A DNA stretch of 64,000 nucleotides, taken from assembly GCA_963708095.1 (NCBI GenBank), contig OY970182.1, positions 3,844,001 through 3,908,000 on the forward strand, read 5' to 3'. The notes under the pieces were generated by a model. That model did no database searches. It was not told the DNA's origin and worked only from the letters and a program-made list of their open reading frames with translations. Numbering within the stretch: position 1 is the stretch's first letter; each line of letters opens with the position of its first letter. A program made the translations under genes and the position numbers. Of this stretch, positions 34,005 through 43,111 are shown piece by piece. Origin of the DNA: JAJZVS01 sp963708095. GTDB taxonomy: Bacteria > Pseudomonadota > Alphaproteobacteria > Acetobacterales > Acetobacteraceae.

Positions 34005-34928
34005 GTGCGTAAGCGGACCCTGCTGCCCGACCTTGCGTTGCCGGCGCTGGTGCTGGTCGCCTTCGCGATCGGCCCGTTCGTCTATTCCAACGAGCTGATG
34101 CTGTTCAACTTCGTCATGTTCCTGGCACTCGCGCAGGGGTTGAACATCGTCTACGGCTTCACCGGCTATCTGCCGTTCGGCTACGTCGGCTTCTATGGCG
34201 CCGGGGCCTACGGGTTCGCGCTCGCGGTGATGCACCTGCACGCGCCGCCGCTGGCCGCGATGGCGGCGGGCGGGGCGGCAGCGCTGGTGCTGGCGGTGGT
34301 GCTGCTGCCGCTGCTGCGCCTGTCGGGGGCGTATTTCGCCATCGCCAGCCTGGCGGCGGCGCAGGCGGTGTACGAGGTCGTGTCCAACCCGGCGCTGGAG
34401 AACATCACCAAGGGGCCGTACGGCGTGTCCCTGTCTTCCGTGTTCGCGCCGCGGTTTTCCTACTACGTGGGGCTTGCCGTGTTGGCCGGCGCGTTCCTGC
34501 TGGTGGTGTGGCTGCGCAACTCCCGCTTCGGCCTGGCCTTGCAGGCGATCCGGGACGATCCGGTGAGCGCCGGCATGGCCGGCGTGTCGGTGGTGCGCGG
34601 GCGCACCATCGCCTGGCTGCTGTCGGCGCTGGTGGCCGGGCTGGTCGGGGCGACCTTCGCCTGGCACATCTCGGTGTTCTATCCGGACACCGCCTTCGAC
34701 CTCGGGGTTTCCATCTTCGCCACCGTCTTCGTGCTGTTCGGCGGTGCCACCACCCTGACCGGGCCGTTGCTGGGCGTGCTGATCCTGTACGGGGTGTACA
34801 ACGCGATCGGCATCACCGTGCCGCAGTATTTCCAGTTCATCTACGGCGCGCTGATCGTGGGGCTGGTGCTGTTCCTGCCCAACGGGCTCGTTTCGCTGCT
34901 GACCGCGCGGGGCATCCGTGTCCCCTGA
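34005..34928 (+). CDS. livM: Branched-chain amino acid ABC transporter permease LivM type
   Basis: 307 residues from GTG 34005, chosen because GGGAGGT lies 5 bp upstream; earlier GTG codons in the tandem repeat are possible starts but in other frames. Membrane protein with QGLNIVYGFTGYLPFGYVGFYGAGAYGFA near residues 45-70 and the conserved cytoplasmic loop LRNSRFGLALQAIRDDPVSAGMAGVSVVRGRTIAWLLSA. Pairs with LivH. Overlaps livG by 11 bp. Confidence 0.93.
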   Translation: MRKRTLLPDLALPALVLVAFAIGPFVYSNELMLFNFVMFLALAQGLNIVYGFTGYLPFGYVGFYGAGAYGFALAVMHLHAPPLAAMAAGGAAALVLAVVLLPLLRLSGAYFAIASLAAAQAVYEVVSNPALENITKGPYGVSLSSVFAPRFSYYVGLAVLAGAFLLVVWLRNSRFGLALQAIRDDPVSAGMAGVSVVRGRTIAWLLSALVAGLVGATFAWHISVFYPDTAFDLGVSIFATVFVLFGGATTLTGPLLGVLILYGVYNAIGITVPQYFQFIYGALIVGLVLFLPNGLVSLLTARGIRVP

Positions 34929-35643
34929 GCCGCCGCTGCTGATCGTCGAGGATCTGGTCAAGCGCTTTGGTGGTTTCCGAGCGCTGGACGGCGTCACCTT
35001 CCACCTCGCGCCGGGGGAAGTGCTGGGGCTGGTCGGCCCGAACGGATCGGGCAAGACCACCTGCATCAACGTGATCTCCGGGCTCTATCCGCCGGACGGC
35101 GGTCGGGTCACGTATCAGGGGCGGCCGATCGGCGGGGTCGCCTCGCACGCGCTGGCGCGGCGCGGGATCAACCGCACGTTCCAGTCCCCCAAGCCGTTCC
35201 TGTCGCTGTCGGTGCGGGAGAACGTGACGGTCGCCGCCACCTACGGCAACGCCGGCCCGGCGCCGGACCTCGACGCACTGCTCGCCTCGCTGGAACTCGA
35301 TACCTTGGCGGACCGGCCGGCCGCCGAGCTGAACAGCGCGCAGCAAAAGACGCTCGATCTCGCGCGCGCCCTGGCGACCGCGCCGCGCGTGCTGCTGGTC
35401 GACGAACTGGCCGCGGGCCTCAATCCCGCCGAACTCAGTCGCATGGCCGACCGGCTGCGCGCGTTGGCGGCGGGCGGCATGGCGCTGCTGGTGGTGGAGC
35501 ACCTGATGGGGTTCATCGATCACGTCACCGACCGGGTGGTGGTGATGAATGCAGGGCGGGAATTCTTCGAGGGCACCCTGGCGACCGCGATCAAGGACCC
35601 CGAGGTGATCCGCGTGTTCCTGGGCGGTGTGCCGCATGACTGA
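34918..35643 (+). CDS. livG: Branched-chain amino acid ABC transporter ATPase LivG type
   Basis: 241 residues from GTG 34918. Walker A GPNGSGKTT near residues 40-48, Q-loop NRTFQSPKPF, Walker B VLLVDELAAGL and switch His in VVEHLMGFI, the Liv-type H-loop. The ABC signature, normally LSxGQ, reads LNSAQQKTLDLARAL: the Gly of the signature is replaced. With LivF it powers import. Overlaps livM upstream and livF downstream by 8 bp. Confidence 0.92.
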   Translation: MSPEPPLLIVEDLVKRFGGFRALDGVTFHLAPGEVLGLVGPNGSGKTTCINVISGLYPPDGGRVTYQGRPIGGVASHALARRGINRTFQSPKPFLSLSVRENVTVAATYGNAGPAPDLDALLASLELDTLADRPAAELNSAQQKTLDLARALATAPRVLLVDELAAGLNPAELSRMADRLRALAAGGMALLVVEHLMGFIDHVTDRVVVMNAGREFFEGTLATAIKDPEVIRVFLGGVPHD

Positions 35644-36376
35644 AACATCGTCCGACGCGCTGCTGCAGGCCGACGGCATCGAGTCCGGCTACGGCAAGGT
35701 GCAGGTGCTGTGGGGTGCCGGGCTCAGGGTGCATCCGGGGGAGTCGGTGGTGCTGCTGGGCGCCAACGGGGCCGGCAAGACCACGTTGCTGAAGGTCCTG
35801 GTAGGGCTGATGCCGGCCTGGCGCGGGTCGGTGCGGCTGGGTGCCACGGACATCACGGCGCTGCGCACGGACCGTCGGGTGCGGCTCGGGCTTGCGTATA
35901 TGTCGGAGCTTGGTGTGTTTCCCGGTCTGACGATCGAGGAAAACCTGAAGATTGGCGGCCAGTTCGCCGAGCGGACGGTGTTACGGACCCGGATCGAGGA
36001 GCTGTTCGCGGTGTTCCCCGACCTTGCGGGGCGCAAGCGGGCCCTGGCCGGCGCATTGTCCGGCGGCCAGCGCAAGATGCTGGGGATCGCCAAGGCGCTG
36101 GCCGCGGGGCCCAAGCTGCTGGTGATGGACGAGCCCTCGGCCGGGCTGTCGCCGCTGTTCGTGCAGCAGGTGATCTCGGTGCTAGGCCGGTTCCGCGCCG
36201 GCGGGGCGGGCGGCGACGGCGGGCTCGCGATGTTGATCGCGGAGCAGAACGTGGCGTTCCTCGATCTGGCGGACCGGGTGTACACGCTGGAGGGCGGGCG
36301 GATCCGGTTCTCGGGGACGGTGGCGCAGTTGCACGCGGACGACGCGCTGCACCGGGCGTATTTCGGGCTGGCCTGA
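35636..36376 (+). CDS. livF: Branched-chain amino acid ABC transporter ATPase LivF type
   Basis: 246 residues from ATG 35636, inside the livG end; an in-frame GTG at 35627 is a weaker choice. Walker A GANGAGKTT, Q-loop AYMSELGVFPGLT, full signature LSGGQRKMLGIAKAL, Walker B LLVMDEPSAGLSP and switch region IAEQNVAFL. Because LivF has a canonical signature and LivG does not, the ATPase pair may be asymmetric. The stop codon TGA ends at 36376, the first base of repeat copy B. Confidence 0.93.
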   Translation: MTETSSDALLQADGIESGYGKVQVLWGAGLRVHPGESVVLLGANGAGKTTLLKVLVGLMPAWRGSVRLGATDITALRTDRRVRLGLAYMSELGVFPGLTIEENLKIGGQFAERTVLRTRIEELFAVFPDLAGRKRALAGALSGGQRKMLGIAKALAAGPKLLVMDEPSAGLSPLFVQQVISVLGRFRAGGAGGDGGLAMLIAEQNVAFLDLADRVYTLEGGRIRFSGTVAQLHADDALHRAYFGLA

Positions 36377-36501
36377 TATCGGCGGCCTCTTCGGCCGGCC
36401 GGTATTGCGCATGGGGTTGGCGGGGCGGCCATGCGCAAAATCAAGAACATACCAGCGGCCAGGTGGATGCCGGACGAGTCATCGGCCGGGGCCGCTGGTA
36501 T
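36376..36501. repeat. Repeat family 1, copy B (126 bp, inverted relative to copy A)
   Basis: Reverse complement of the copy at 10865-10990 with about four differences; the same three hairpins are intact. It begins at the A of the livF TGA stop and ends 15 bp before the stop of the convergent membrane-protein gene. It probably serves as the terminator for both. Confidence 0.9.
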
Positions 36502-36516
36502 GAGCCGGGGCCCGGC

Positions 36517-38223
36517 TCAGCCCTTCGTTGCCGGTGCGGACGACGGGCGGGTCGGGCAGAGCACGATGCCGCTGGCGCGCGGCGTGCGCACCGGCCGGCA
36601 GGCGGATGTGTCGACCCGGCGTCCCATCGCCGCCAAGGTGGCGACCGCACCGGTATCGTTGCGTAACAACAACGCGAGCACCGGCCGCCGCGTGTCGAGC
36701 CGCCGCGCCACCGCACGATAAAGCCGGGTGCCGGGCGAAAGATCCACGACGCCCACGAAGGCGCTGTCGCGGCCGCGCAGGAACGGCAGTACGAACCCCA
36801 CCGGCTTGCTGGCGACCGCGACGATGCTGTGATCGGGCAGCGTCGGCGCACGGATTTCGAAGACGGCGCGGCGATCCGCGCTGATCCGCCCCCAGCCGGG
36901 CCAGCCCGCACTGGCCAGCAAGAAGACCAGCACGAGCATCGCGCCCTGCACCGCGCGCCGCTGGCGCAGGGCGGACTGCAAGGCCGCGACGATCACGGCG
37001 CCGGTCAGGGCCTCCAGCGGCACCGCGTAGCGGAGGATGGAGAACTCCGCCTCCCACAGGGCGAACCCGGCCGTGAAGAACACGAAAAGCAGCAGGGTGC
37101 GTGGATCGGGTGCGGCATGATCGCGCAGCCATCGCACCACTCCCTGCGCGGCGAGCGCCGTGATGGCCAGGTACGCAAGTGCGAAGTGCCAATCCCGAAC
37201 CCCCGTTTCGGATGCGACGAACGCGTGCCCGCCAAGCCACCAGAACGGGTAGAACAGGGCCTGCAGCACGCTGCGAGGCAGGAAGCGCATGTCCCTGCCC
37301 GACCCGGCCACGGCCCAGGGCGAGCGGAACAGATCGTTCATCATCGGAAACATCGGATTCGCGAAGCGAGCCCACAAATGTGCGGCCCACCACCCATCGA
37401 CGATGCCGAGCGCCAGCAGCCAGCAGGCGCAGAACGCCGCCGTACCCGCCATCCGCCGTTGCCATGGCCCGATCACAACGAACAGGCCGAGGGCAAGGGC
37501 CGGGGCATAGACGCAGGCGGTCAGCTTCAGGCCGGCCGCAGTCCCCATCAGCAGTCCCGCCGCGGCGCAGGCGCCGGTCCAGCGGCCGGATCGCTCCCGC
37601 CCGGCGGCAAGGCACCACAATGGTGGCCAGAGTGCTGCCACGACGAGGACGGCGATCTGGATGTCCCCGTAGCTCTGCCCGATCTCGGAGACGACGGTCG
37701 TTCCGCAGAGGCCGATCGCCGTTGCCGCCTCGGCCTGCCAGGGCTCCTGTCCCCCCGGCAGCAGCCGCGCCACGGCGAGGACGAGAAACGCCAGCATGCC
37801 GTACGGCAGGCCGGCGAGGAAGGCGACCGTGCGCGGTAGGTGCGGCAGCCACTGCACCGACACCAGGTAATACGGCACGTCGAGCAGCGGATTGAACGTG
37901 GTTTGCGTGCCGACCGCATTCAGGTCGCGGCTGAGGCGGCCGTGCAGCAGCGCGAACGGATCGTACAGATGGTAGTTGTGCAGGTCCCAGTTGTTGTCGA
38001 GCCCGGCGTGCAAGGACAGCAGCCCGCCGAGGACCAGGCAGACGCCAAGACGGACGTCCCACCGGAGCCAGGCGCGCGCGAGGGAACCGACCACGCCGTG
38101 GAACACGATGCCGGTCCGGCGCCCCGGTTGCGGTGCGCGCACGAGGTGCCGTTCCGGCATCGCAGGCAGCTCCTTCACGCCGACAGGGCGTGCGGGCGGC
38201 ACGCTGGGGGCTTCTTTTGCCAT
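36517..38223 (-). CDS. Polytopic membrane protein, GT-C glycosyltransferase-like
   Basis: 568 residues from ATG 38223 (an upstream TTG would add six). About ten to eleven hydrophobic segments; a first loop with NNWDLHNYHLYDPFALLHGR followed by TTFNPLLDVPYY gives an acidic Asp in the first periplasmic loop, as in GT-C-fold glycosyltransferases that use lipid-linked sugars. A soluble C-terminal tail of about 110 residues ends the protein. I cannot assign a named family; the GT-C reading is an inference from topology and the Asp/His loop. Confidence 0.6.
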   Translation of the reverse strand: MAKEAPSVPPARPVGVKELPAMPERHLVRAPQPGRRTGIVFHGVVGSLARAWLRWDVRLGVCLVLGGLLSLHAGLDNNWDLHNYHLYDPFALLHGRLSRDLNAVGTQTTFNPLLDVPYYLVSVQWLPHLPRTVAFLAGLPYGMLAFLVLAVARLLPGGQEPWQAEAATAIGLCGTTVVSEIGQSYGDIQIAVLVVAALWPPLWCLAAGRERSGRWTGACAAAGLLMGTAAGLKLTACVYAPALALGLFVVIGPWQRRMAGTAAFCACWLLALGIVDGWWAAHLWARFANPMFPMMNDLFRSPWAVAGSGRDMRFLPRSVLQALFYPFWWLGGHAFVASETGVRDWHFALAYLAITALAAQGVVRWLRDHAAPDPRTLLLFVFFTAGFALWEAEFSILRYAVPLEALTGAVIVAALQSALRQRRAVQGAMLVLVFLLASAGWPGWGRISADRRAVFEIRAPTLPDHSIVAVASKPVGFVLPFLRGRDSAFVGVVDLSPGTRLYRAVARRLDTRRPVLALLLRNDTGAVATLAAMGRRVDTSACRPVRTPRASGIVLCPTRPSSAPATKG

Positions 38224-38292
38224 GCGGCCAAGCCGCCGCAACCCCCCGCACCGGGGCGGCGTGTCTATCGCGTCGTCTCCGCGCGGGCGCGG

Positions 38293-38691
38293 TCAGCCCA
38301 TTGTCTGCACCGCTTCGGGGGCGATCGCGACCGTCACCCGCCGTTCGCCCGGCTGGCGGAACGGGTAGGTATCCTTGTCGAGATACTTCTTCGCCAGCGC
38401 GTCGATATGTGCATCCGCGCCGGTTTCCGTGACCCCGGCAACGTGGCCGCGGATCTGGATGTAACGATACGCATTGTCCGGATCCATGATCGCCAGCGCC
38501 ACATGCGCGCCCGGCTTCAAGGTCCGCGACTTCACCCGCCCGAGCGCGGTGTTCACCCGTACCTGGCCGCTCGTGTAGTCGAACCAGACCGGGGTCACCT
38601 GCGGCGAGCCGTCGGCCATCACGGTGGCGAGGTTGGCGAACGCCTTCTTCTGTTCGAGCAGGTCGCGGAACGCGTCGGGGATCGTGGCCAT
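38293..38691 (-). CDS. PPOX-class (pyridoxamine-oxidase-like) flavin/F420-type protein
   Basis: 132 residues from ATG 38691 (MATIPDAFRDLLEQKKAFANLATV); an upstream ATG would add ten unusual residues. Split-barrel fold with the landmarks LATVMADGSPQVTPVWFDY and RVNTALGRVKSRTLKPGAHVALAIMDPDNAYRYIQIRGHV. Relatives are annotated as PPOX-class F420-dependent enzymes, but in Alphaproteobacteria the cofactor may be FMN or heme-related. Substrate unknown. Confidence 0.88.
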   Translation of the reverse strand: MATIPDAFRDLLEQKKAFANLATVMADGSPQVTPVWFDYTSGQVRVNTALGRVKSRTLKPGAHVALAIMDPDNAYRYIQIRGHVAGVTETGADAHIDALAKKYLDKDTYPFRQPGERRVTVAIAPEAVQTMG

Positions 38692-38774
38692 ATCGGGTGC
38701 TCCTGGAGCCAGGCGCGGCACTCTGCGGGACGCGGAAATTGCCGACCGGCCCGCGCCGTTCTACCATCCGCGCC

Positions 38775-40478
38775 ATGTCCAAAGAACCCCCCGCCCCGGT
38801 CACGAAACGCGGCCTCGCCCGCAACACCGCTGGCTACGGCGATCCCGACTTTGCCCTCTATCTCCGCCGGTCCTTCGCCAAATCCATGGGGTATTCCCAG
38901 GCGATGCTCGACCGCCCGGTGGTCGGCATTGTCGATACCGGCTCGGACTACAACAACTGCCATCGCACCGTGCCCGAGCTGATCGAGGCGGTGAAGCGCG
39001 GCGTCCTCGCCGCCGGCGGCCTGCCGCTCGCCTTCCCGACCGTCTCCCTGTGCGAGCCGTCGCTGTTCCCGACCTCGATGCACTACCGCAACCTAGCGGC
39101 ACTGGACACCGAGGCGATGCTGTTCGCGCAGCCGATGGACGCGGCGGTGCTGGTGGGCGGTTGCGACAAGACCGTGCCGGCGCAGCTCATGGCCGCCGCC
39201 TCGGCCGACGTGCCGGCGATCCAGCTCGTCACCGGGCCGATGCTGGCGACCCCGTTCCAGGGCGAGCGCCTGTCCGCCTGTACCGATTGCCGCCGCTACT
39301 GGGCGGCCTACCGCGCCGGCACCGTCTCCGCCGAGAAGATCGGCCGGATCGAGGAACGGCTGGCGACGACCGCCGGCACCTGCGGCGTGATGGGCACCGC
39401 CTCCACCATGGCCTGCATCGCCGAGGCGCTGGGCATGATGCCGCCCAACACCGCCGCCATCCCCGCGGTGCACGCCGAACGCCTGCGCGCGGCGGAGGAC
39501 GCCGGCGCGCGCGCGGTGGGGCTGATCGCCAACCCCATCCGTCCCTCCCGGATCATCACCGAACACGCGGTGGAGAACGCGCTGCGCGTGCTGCTCGCGC
39601 TTGGCGGCTCGACCAACGCACTGATCCACCTGACGGCGATCGCCGGACGGCGGGGCATCCGCATCGATCTCAACCGGCTGAACGCGCTTTCCGACACCAC
39701 GCCGGTGCTGGTCGACCTGAAACCGACTGGTGAGGGCTACATGGAGGATTTCCACGCCGCCGGCGGGGTGCCGGCGCTGCTGTGGGAACTGCGCGACCTG
39801 CTGCACGGGGACGCGATCGACGTCACCGGCGCGACCTTGGCCGAGCGCCTGCGCGAACCGGAATTCGTCGATCGCCGCTACATCCGCCCGCGCAACGAAC
39901 CGGTCTCCCCGGTGGGCGGGCTGGTGGCGCTGTTCGGCTCGCTCGCCCCGCGCGGTGCGATCGTCAAGCGCAGCGCGGCGACGCCGGCGCTGTTCGAGAT
40001 GGAGGCGCGCGCGCTGGTGTTCGACGGTCTCGAAGACCTGGCGCAGCGGATTGACGATCCGGCGCTCGATGTCACCGCGCAGGACATCCTGGTGCTGAAG
40101 AACGCGGGCCCGCTGTCGCCGGCGGGCATGCCGGAGGCGGGCTATCTGCCCATCCCGAAGAAACTCGCCCGCGCCGGCGTGAAGGACATGGTGCGCATCA
40201 GCGACTGCCGCATGTCCGGCACCGCCTTCGGCACCATCGTGCTGCACGTGGCGCCGGAAGCCGCCGCCGGCGGGCCGCTGGCGCTGGCGGAGACCGGGGA
40301 TCGCATCCGGCTTTCGGTGAAGGATCGCAAGCTCGACCTGCTGGTGGCGGAAGACGAGCTGGCCCGCCGCCGCGCCGTCTGGCGCAAACCGCCCATCCCC
40401 GCGCGCGGGTGGGACCGGATCGTGGCCGAACAGGTCCTGCAGGCCGACGAAGGCTGCGATCTCGCCGTCATGCGCTGA
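38775..40478 (+). CDS. IlvD/Edd-family dehydratase (sugar-acid dehydratase-like)
   Basis: 567 residues. Iron-sulfur ligands are visible as NNCHRTV near residue 58, GGCDKTVPAQLM near 123 and GTCGVMGTAST near 200. C-terminal ISDCRMSGTAFGTIVLHVAPEAAAGGPLALAETGD carries the active-site Ser block. The family covers dihydroxy-acid dehydratase (valine/isoleucine synthesis), phosphogluconate dehydratase and aldonic-acid dehydratases such as L-arabonate dehydratase; details such as TDCRRYW favour the sugar-acid group, but this is not certain. Start ATG 38775, divergent from the PPOX gene. Confidence 0.85.
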   Translation: MSKEPPAPVTKRGLARNTAGYGDPDFALYLRRSFAKSMGYSQAMLDRPVVGIVDTGSDYNNCHRTVPELIEAVKRGVLAAGGLPLAFPTVSLCEPSLFPTSMHYRNLAALDTEAMLFAQPMDAAVLVGGCDKTVPAQLMAAASADVPAIQLVTGPMLATPFQGERLSACTDCRRYWAAYRAGTVSAEKIGRIEERLATTAGTCGVMGTASTMACIAEALGMMPPNTAAIPAVHAERLRAAEDAGARAVGLIANPIRPSRIITEHAVENALRVLLALGGSTNALIHLTAIAGRRGIRIDLNRLNALSDTTPVLVDLKPTGEGYMEDFHAAGGVPALLWELRDLLHGDAIDVTGATLAERLREPEFVDRRYIRPRNEPVSPVGGLVALFGSLAPRGAIVKRSAATPALFEMEARALVFDGLEDLAQRIDDPALDVTAQDILVLKNAGPLSPAGMPEAGYLPIPKKLARAGVKDMVRISDCRMSGTAFGTIVLHVAPEAAAGGPLALAETGDRIRLSVKDRKLDLLVAEDELARRRAVWRKPPIPARGWDRIVAEQVLQADEGCDLAVMR

Positions 40479-40603
40479 CCGGTCGGCGCGGCTGATCACG
40501 CTGTCGTGACGCCGGGCGCGCCGCACGCCGTCGGCGGGAAAGTTCTTGCGCGCGTCATCGGCCACCCGCACAACCGCGCGTCATCCCTGCGCAGGAGCCG
40601 CCC

Positions 40604-41794
40604 ATGCCGATCCTCAACCGCATCGCCGAATTCCACGCCGACATGACCGCCTGGCGGCACGACCTGCACGCGCATCCCGAGCTCGCCTTGCAGGAGAAGC
40701 GCACCAGCGCGGTGGTGCAGGCGATGCTGAAGGAATTCGGGGTCGATGAGGTCATTACCGGCCTGGCGCGCACCGGGGTGGTGGGCGTGATCCGCGGGCG
40801 CGGCGCGCGCTCGGGCCCCGGCGGGCGGGCGATCGGGCTGCGCGCCGATATGGACGCGCTGCCGATCGAGGAAGCGACCGGCCTTCCCTACGCCTCGAAG
40901 CACCCGGGCGTGATGCACGCCTGCGGGCACGATGGGCACACGACCATGCTGCTCGGCGCCGCGCGCTACCTGGCGGAGACGCGCAATTTCGACGGCACGG
41001 TGTACGTGATCTTCCAGCCGGCGGAAGAAAACCTCGCCGGCGGGGAGATCATGGTGAAGGAAGGCCTGTTCGAGCGCTGCCCGATGCAGCAGGTGTTCGG
41101 CATGCACAACTGGCCGACCGTGCCCGCCGGCACCTTCACCTGGCGCGCAGGTCCGGTGATGGCGGCGGTTGCGAATATCGAGATCACCATCACCGGCAAG
41201 GGCGCGCACGGCGCGCACCCAGATCACGGGATCGATCCGATCGTCGTTGCGGCGCAGATCGTCTCGGCATTCCAGTCGATCGTCGCGCGCAGCATCGACC
41301 CGACCGAAAGCGGTGTCGTCACCATCGGCCATATCAACGGCGGTCACACCTACAACGTGATCCCGGAAACCGTGGCGATGAAGGGCACCGCCCGCTGGTT
41401 CAATCCCGCCGTCGGCGACAAGCTGGAGGAAAGGGTGCACCGGCTCGCCGTCGGGATCGCCGCGAGCTTCGGCGCCGCCGCCGAAGTCGTGTTCGACCGC
41501 GCCTATCCCCCCACGGTCAACGACGCTGCCGCGACGCAGATGGCGGTCGGCGCCGCCCGTACCGTCGCCGGCGAGGCGCGCGTGGTGCCGATGAAGAATC
41601 CCACCATGGGCGGCGAGGATTTCGCCTTCATGCTGAACGCCAAGCAGGGCAGCTATATCATGCTGGGCGGCGGGCGCGGCGGGAACGACCACATGGTCCA
41701 TCACCCGGCGTATGATTTCAACGACGAGATCCTGCCGGTCGGCGCGTCCTACTGGGCGACGCTCGCGGAACAATTGCTGCCGCGGGAAGGCTGA
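40604..41794 (+). CDS. M20-family amidohydrolase (hippurate hydrolase type)
   Basis: 396 residues of the M20D metallopeptidase / aminoacylase group. WRHDLHAHPELALQE near residues 17-31, ADMDALPI, HACGHDGHTTMLLGAA (metal-binding His/Asp), PAEENLAGGEIM and a late NPTMGGEDFAFML supply the binuclear-metal site. These enzymes cut N-acyl amino acids such as hippurate or N-acetyl amino acids. Close paralogue of the gene at 46783. ATG 40604 with GCAGGAG upstream. Confidence 0.93.
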   Translation: MPILNRIAEFHADMTAWRHDLHAHPELALQEKRTSAVVQAMLKEFGVDEVITGLARTGVVGVIRGRGARSGPGGRAIGLRADMDALPIEEATGLPYASKHPGVMHACGHDGHTTMLLGAARYLAETRNFDGTVYVIFQPAEENLAGGEIMVKEGLFERCPMQQVFGMHNWPTVPAGTFTWRAGPVMAAVANIEITITGKGAHGAHPDHGIDPIVVAAQIVSAFQSIVARSIDPTESGVVTIGHINGGHTYNVIPETVAMKGTARWFNPAVGDKLEERVHRLAVGIAASFGAAAEVVFDRAYPPTVNDAAATQMAVGAARTVAGEARVVPMKNPTMGGEDFAFMLNAKQGSYIMLGGGRGGNDHMVHHPAYDFNDEILPVGASYWATLAEQLLPREG

Positions 41795-41800
41795 ACGACG

Positions 41801-41832
41801 GGCGCCCCGGACGCGGGTGCGTCCGGGGCGCC
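41801..41832. terminator. Bidirectional terminator hairpin
   Basis: Perfect 14-bp stem GGCGCCCCGGACGC / GCGTCCGGGGCGCC with a GGGT loop, between convergent genes. No T run on either side. Confidence 0.7.
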
Positions 41833-41840
41833 GCGGTTGC

Positions 41841-43076
41841 TCAGCTTTTGACCAACGGGCAGCCGCCCTGGTCCAGCGGACGCCAGGCGTCATCCATCGG
41901 CGTGGTGTGGACCAGTTTCGCGAGGTCCCAGGGCTGCTTGCTCTCGCCCGGGGTCTTGGCCTGGAGCAGATAGACGGGGTGCAGGGCGCGGCCGTCGATG
42001 CGGATCTTGCCGGGGCCGAAGCAGTCGTCGTCGGTCGGCATCGCCTTCATGCGCGCCACCGCCGCGCGCCCGTCCGCTTTGGCCGCCTTTACGCCCATGT
42101 CGGCAACGGCTTTCAGGTAGTGCAAGGTGGCGGCATAGTCCCCGGCCTGGGTCATGTTGGGCCAGATGCCGTTCACGGTCTTCTTGCGGATGCGGTCGTT
42201 CCAGGCCCGGGTGCGGTCGTTCAGATCCCAGTAGTAGGATTCCGTCCAGTAGATGCCTTGCGCTACCTCCAGCCCCAGGGCGTGAATGTCGCTGCTCTGG
42301 ATCAGCAGCGCGGCGACCCGCATCTTCTTGCCGACGCCGAATTCCTGCGCCTGCTTGATGCAGTTCATCGTGTCGCCGCCGGCATTCGCCAGCCCGAGCA
42401 CCTTGGCGCCCGAAGCCTGCGCTTGTACCAGGAAGTTGGAGAAATCGGTGGTGCCGGGGAACGGATACCGCGCCGCGCCCAGCACCTTGCCGCCGGCGGC
42501 CTTGACCAGCGCCGTGGTGTCGCGTTCCAGGGTATGGCCGAACACGTAGTCGGCGGTGATGAAATACCAGCTGTCGCCACCCTGCTTGACGATCGCGCCG
42601 CCGGTGGAATGCGCCAGCATCCAGGTGTCGTAGGTCCAGTCGATCGTGTTGGGCGAGCAATCCTTGCCGAACAGGTCGGACGTGCCGGTGCCGGAATTGA
42701 GATAGACCTTGTTCTTCTCGCGCGTGACGGTGCTGACCGCGAGTCCGACGGACGAGGTGGGCACGTCGATGATGCAATCGACCCCGTCGCGGTCGAACCA
42801 TTGCCGCGCGATCGCCGCGCCGACCTCGGGCTTGTTCTGGTGGTCGGCCGCGATCACCTCGACGTCGAAACCCTTGTGGGAGGCGCCGAACTCCAGCACC
42901 GCCTGCTTGGCGCAGATCACGCCGTTCGGGCCGCCGTCGTCGCGGTAGGGGCCGGACATGTCGTTCAGCACGCCGAGCTTGAGCTTGGGGCGCGGTGCGG
43001 CGCGTGCCGCACCGGCCGCGGGCAGCGCGAGCGCCGCCGCACCGGCACCCATCAGGGAGCGTCGGGACAGGTTCAT
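41841..43076 (-). CDS. ABC transporter substrate-binding protein with Tat-like signal
   Basis: 411 residues. The N terminus NLSRRSLMGAGAAALALPAAGAARAA has a twin-arginine-type motif and cleavage near ARAAP. The mature protein is a type I periplasmic-binding fold: KLKLGVLNDMSGPYRDDGGPNGV, FDVEVIAADHQNKPEVGAAIARQWFDRDGVD and SWYFITADYVFGHTLERDT. It belongs to the LivJ-related class often linked to aromatic or amide uptake. No permease genes adjoin it. It follows the thiolase and DUF35 genes in the same direction after a 76-bp gap with a hairpin. Confidence 0.9.
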   Translation of the reverse strand: MNLSRRSLMGAGAAALALPAAGAARAAPRPKLKLGVLNDMSGPYRDDGGPNGVICAKQAVLEFGASHKGFDVEVIAADHQNKPEVGAAIARQWFDRDGVDCIIDVPTSSVGLAVSTVTREKNKVYLNSGTGTSDLFGKDCSPNTIDWTYDTWMLAHSTGGAIVKQGGDSWYFITADYVFGHTLERDTTALVKAAGGKVLGAARYPFPGTTDFSNFLVQAQASGAKVLGLANAGGDTMNCIKQAQEFGVGKKMRVAALLIQSSDIHALGLEVAQGIYWTESYYWDLNDRTRAWNDRIRKKTVNGIWPNMTQAGDYAATLHYLKAVADMGVKAAKADGRAAVARMKAMPTDDDCFGPGKIRIDGRALHPVYLLQAKTPGESKQPWDLAKLVHTTPMDDAWRPLDQGGCPLVKS

Positions 43077-43111
43077 GGACTTCGTTTCCTCCGGGAGACG
43101 CAGGGAATTCC

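Noticed and set aside
10865..36501. Short frame starting MRKIKDIPAARW inside repeat family 1
   Set aside because: It is a by-product of the hairpin element, present in each copy with no ribosome site and running into different flanks.
36479..38827. A 782-codon minus-strand frame overlapping the membrane-protein gene
   Set aside because: It runs out of frame through the 36517-38223 gene, which has clear membrane segments in its own frame.
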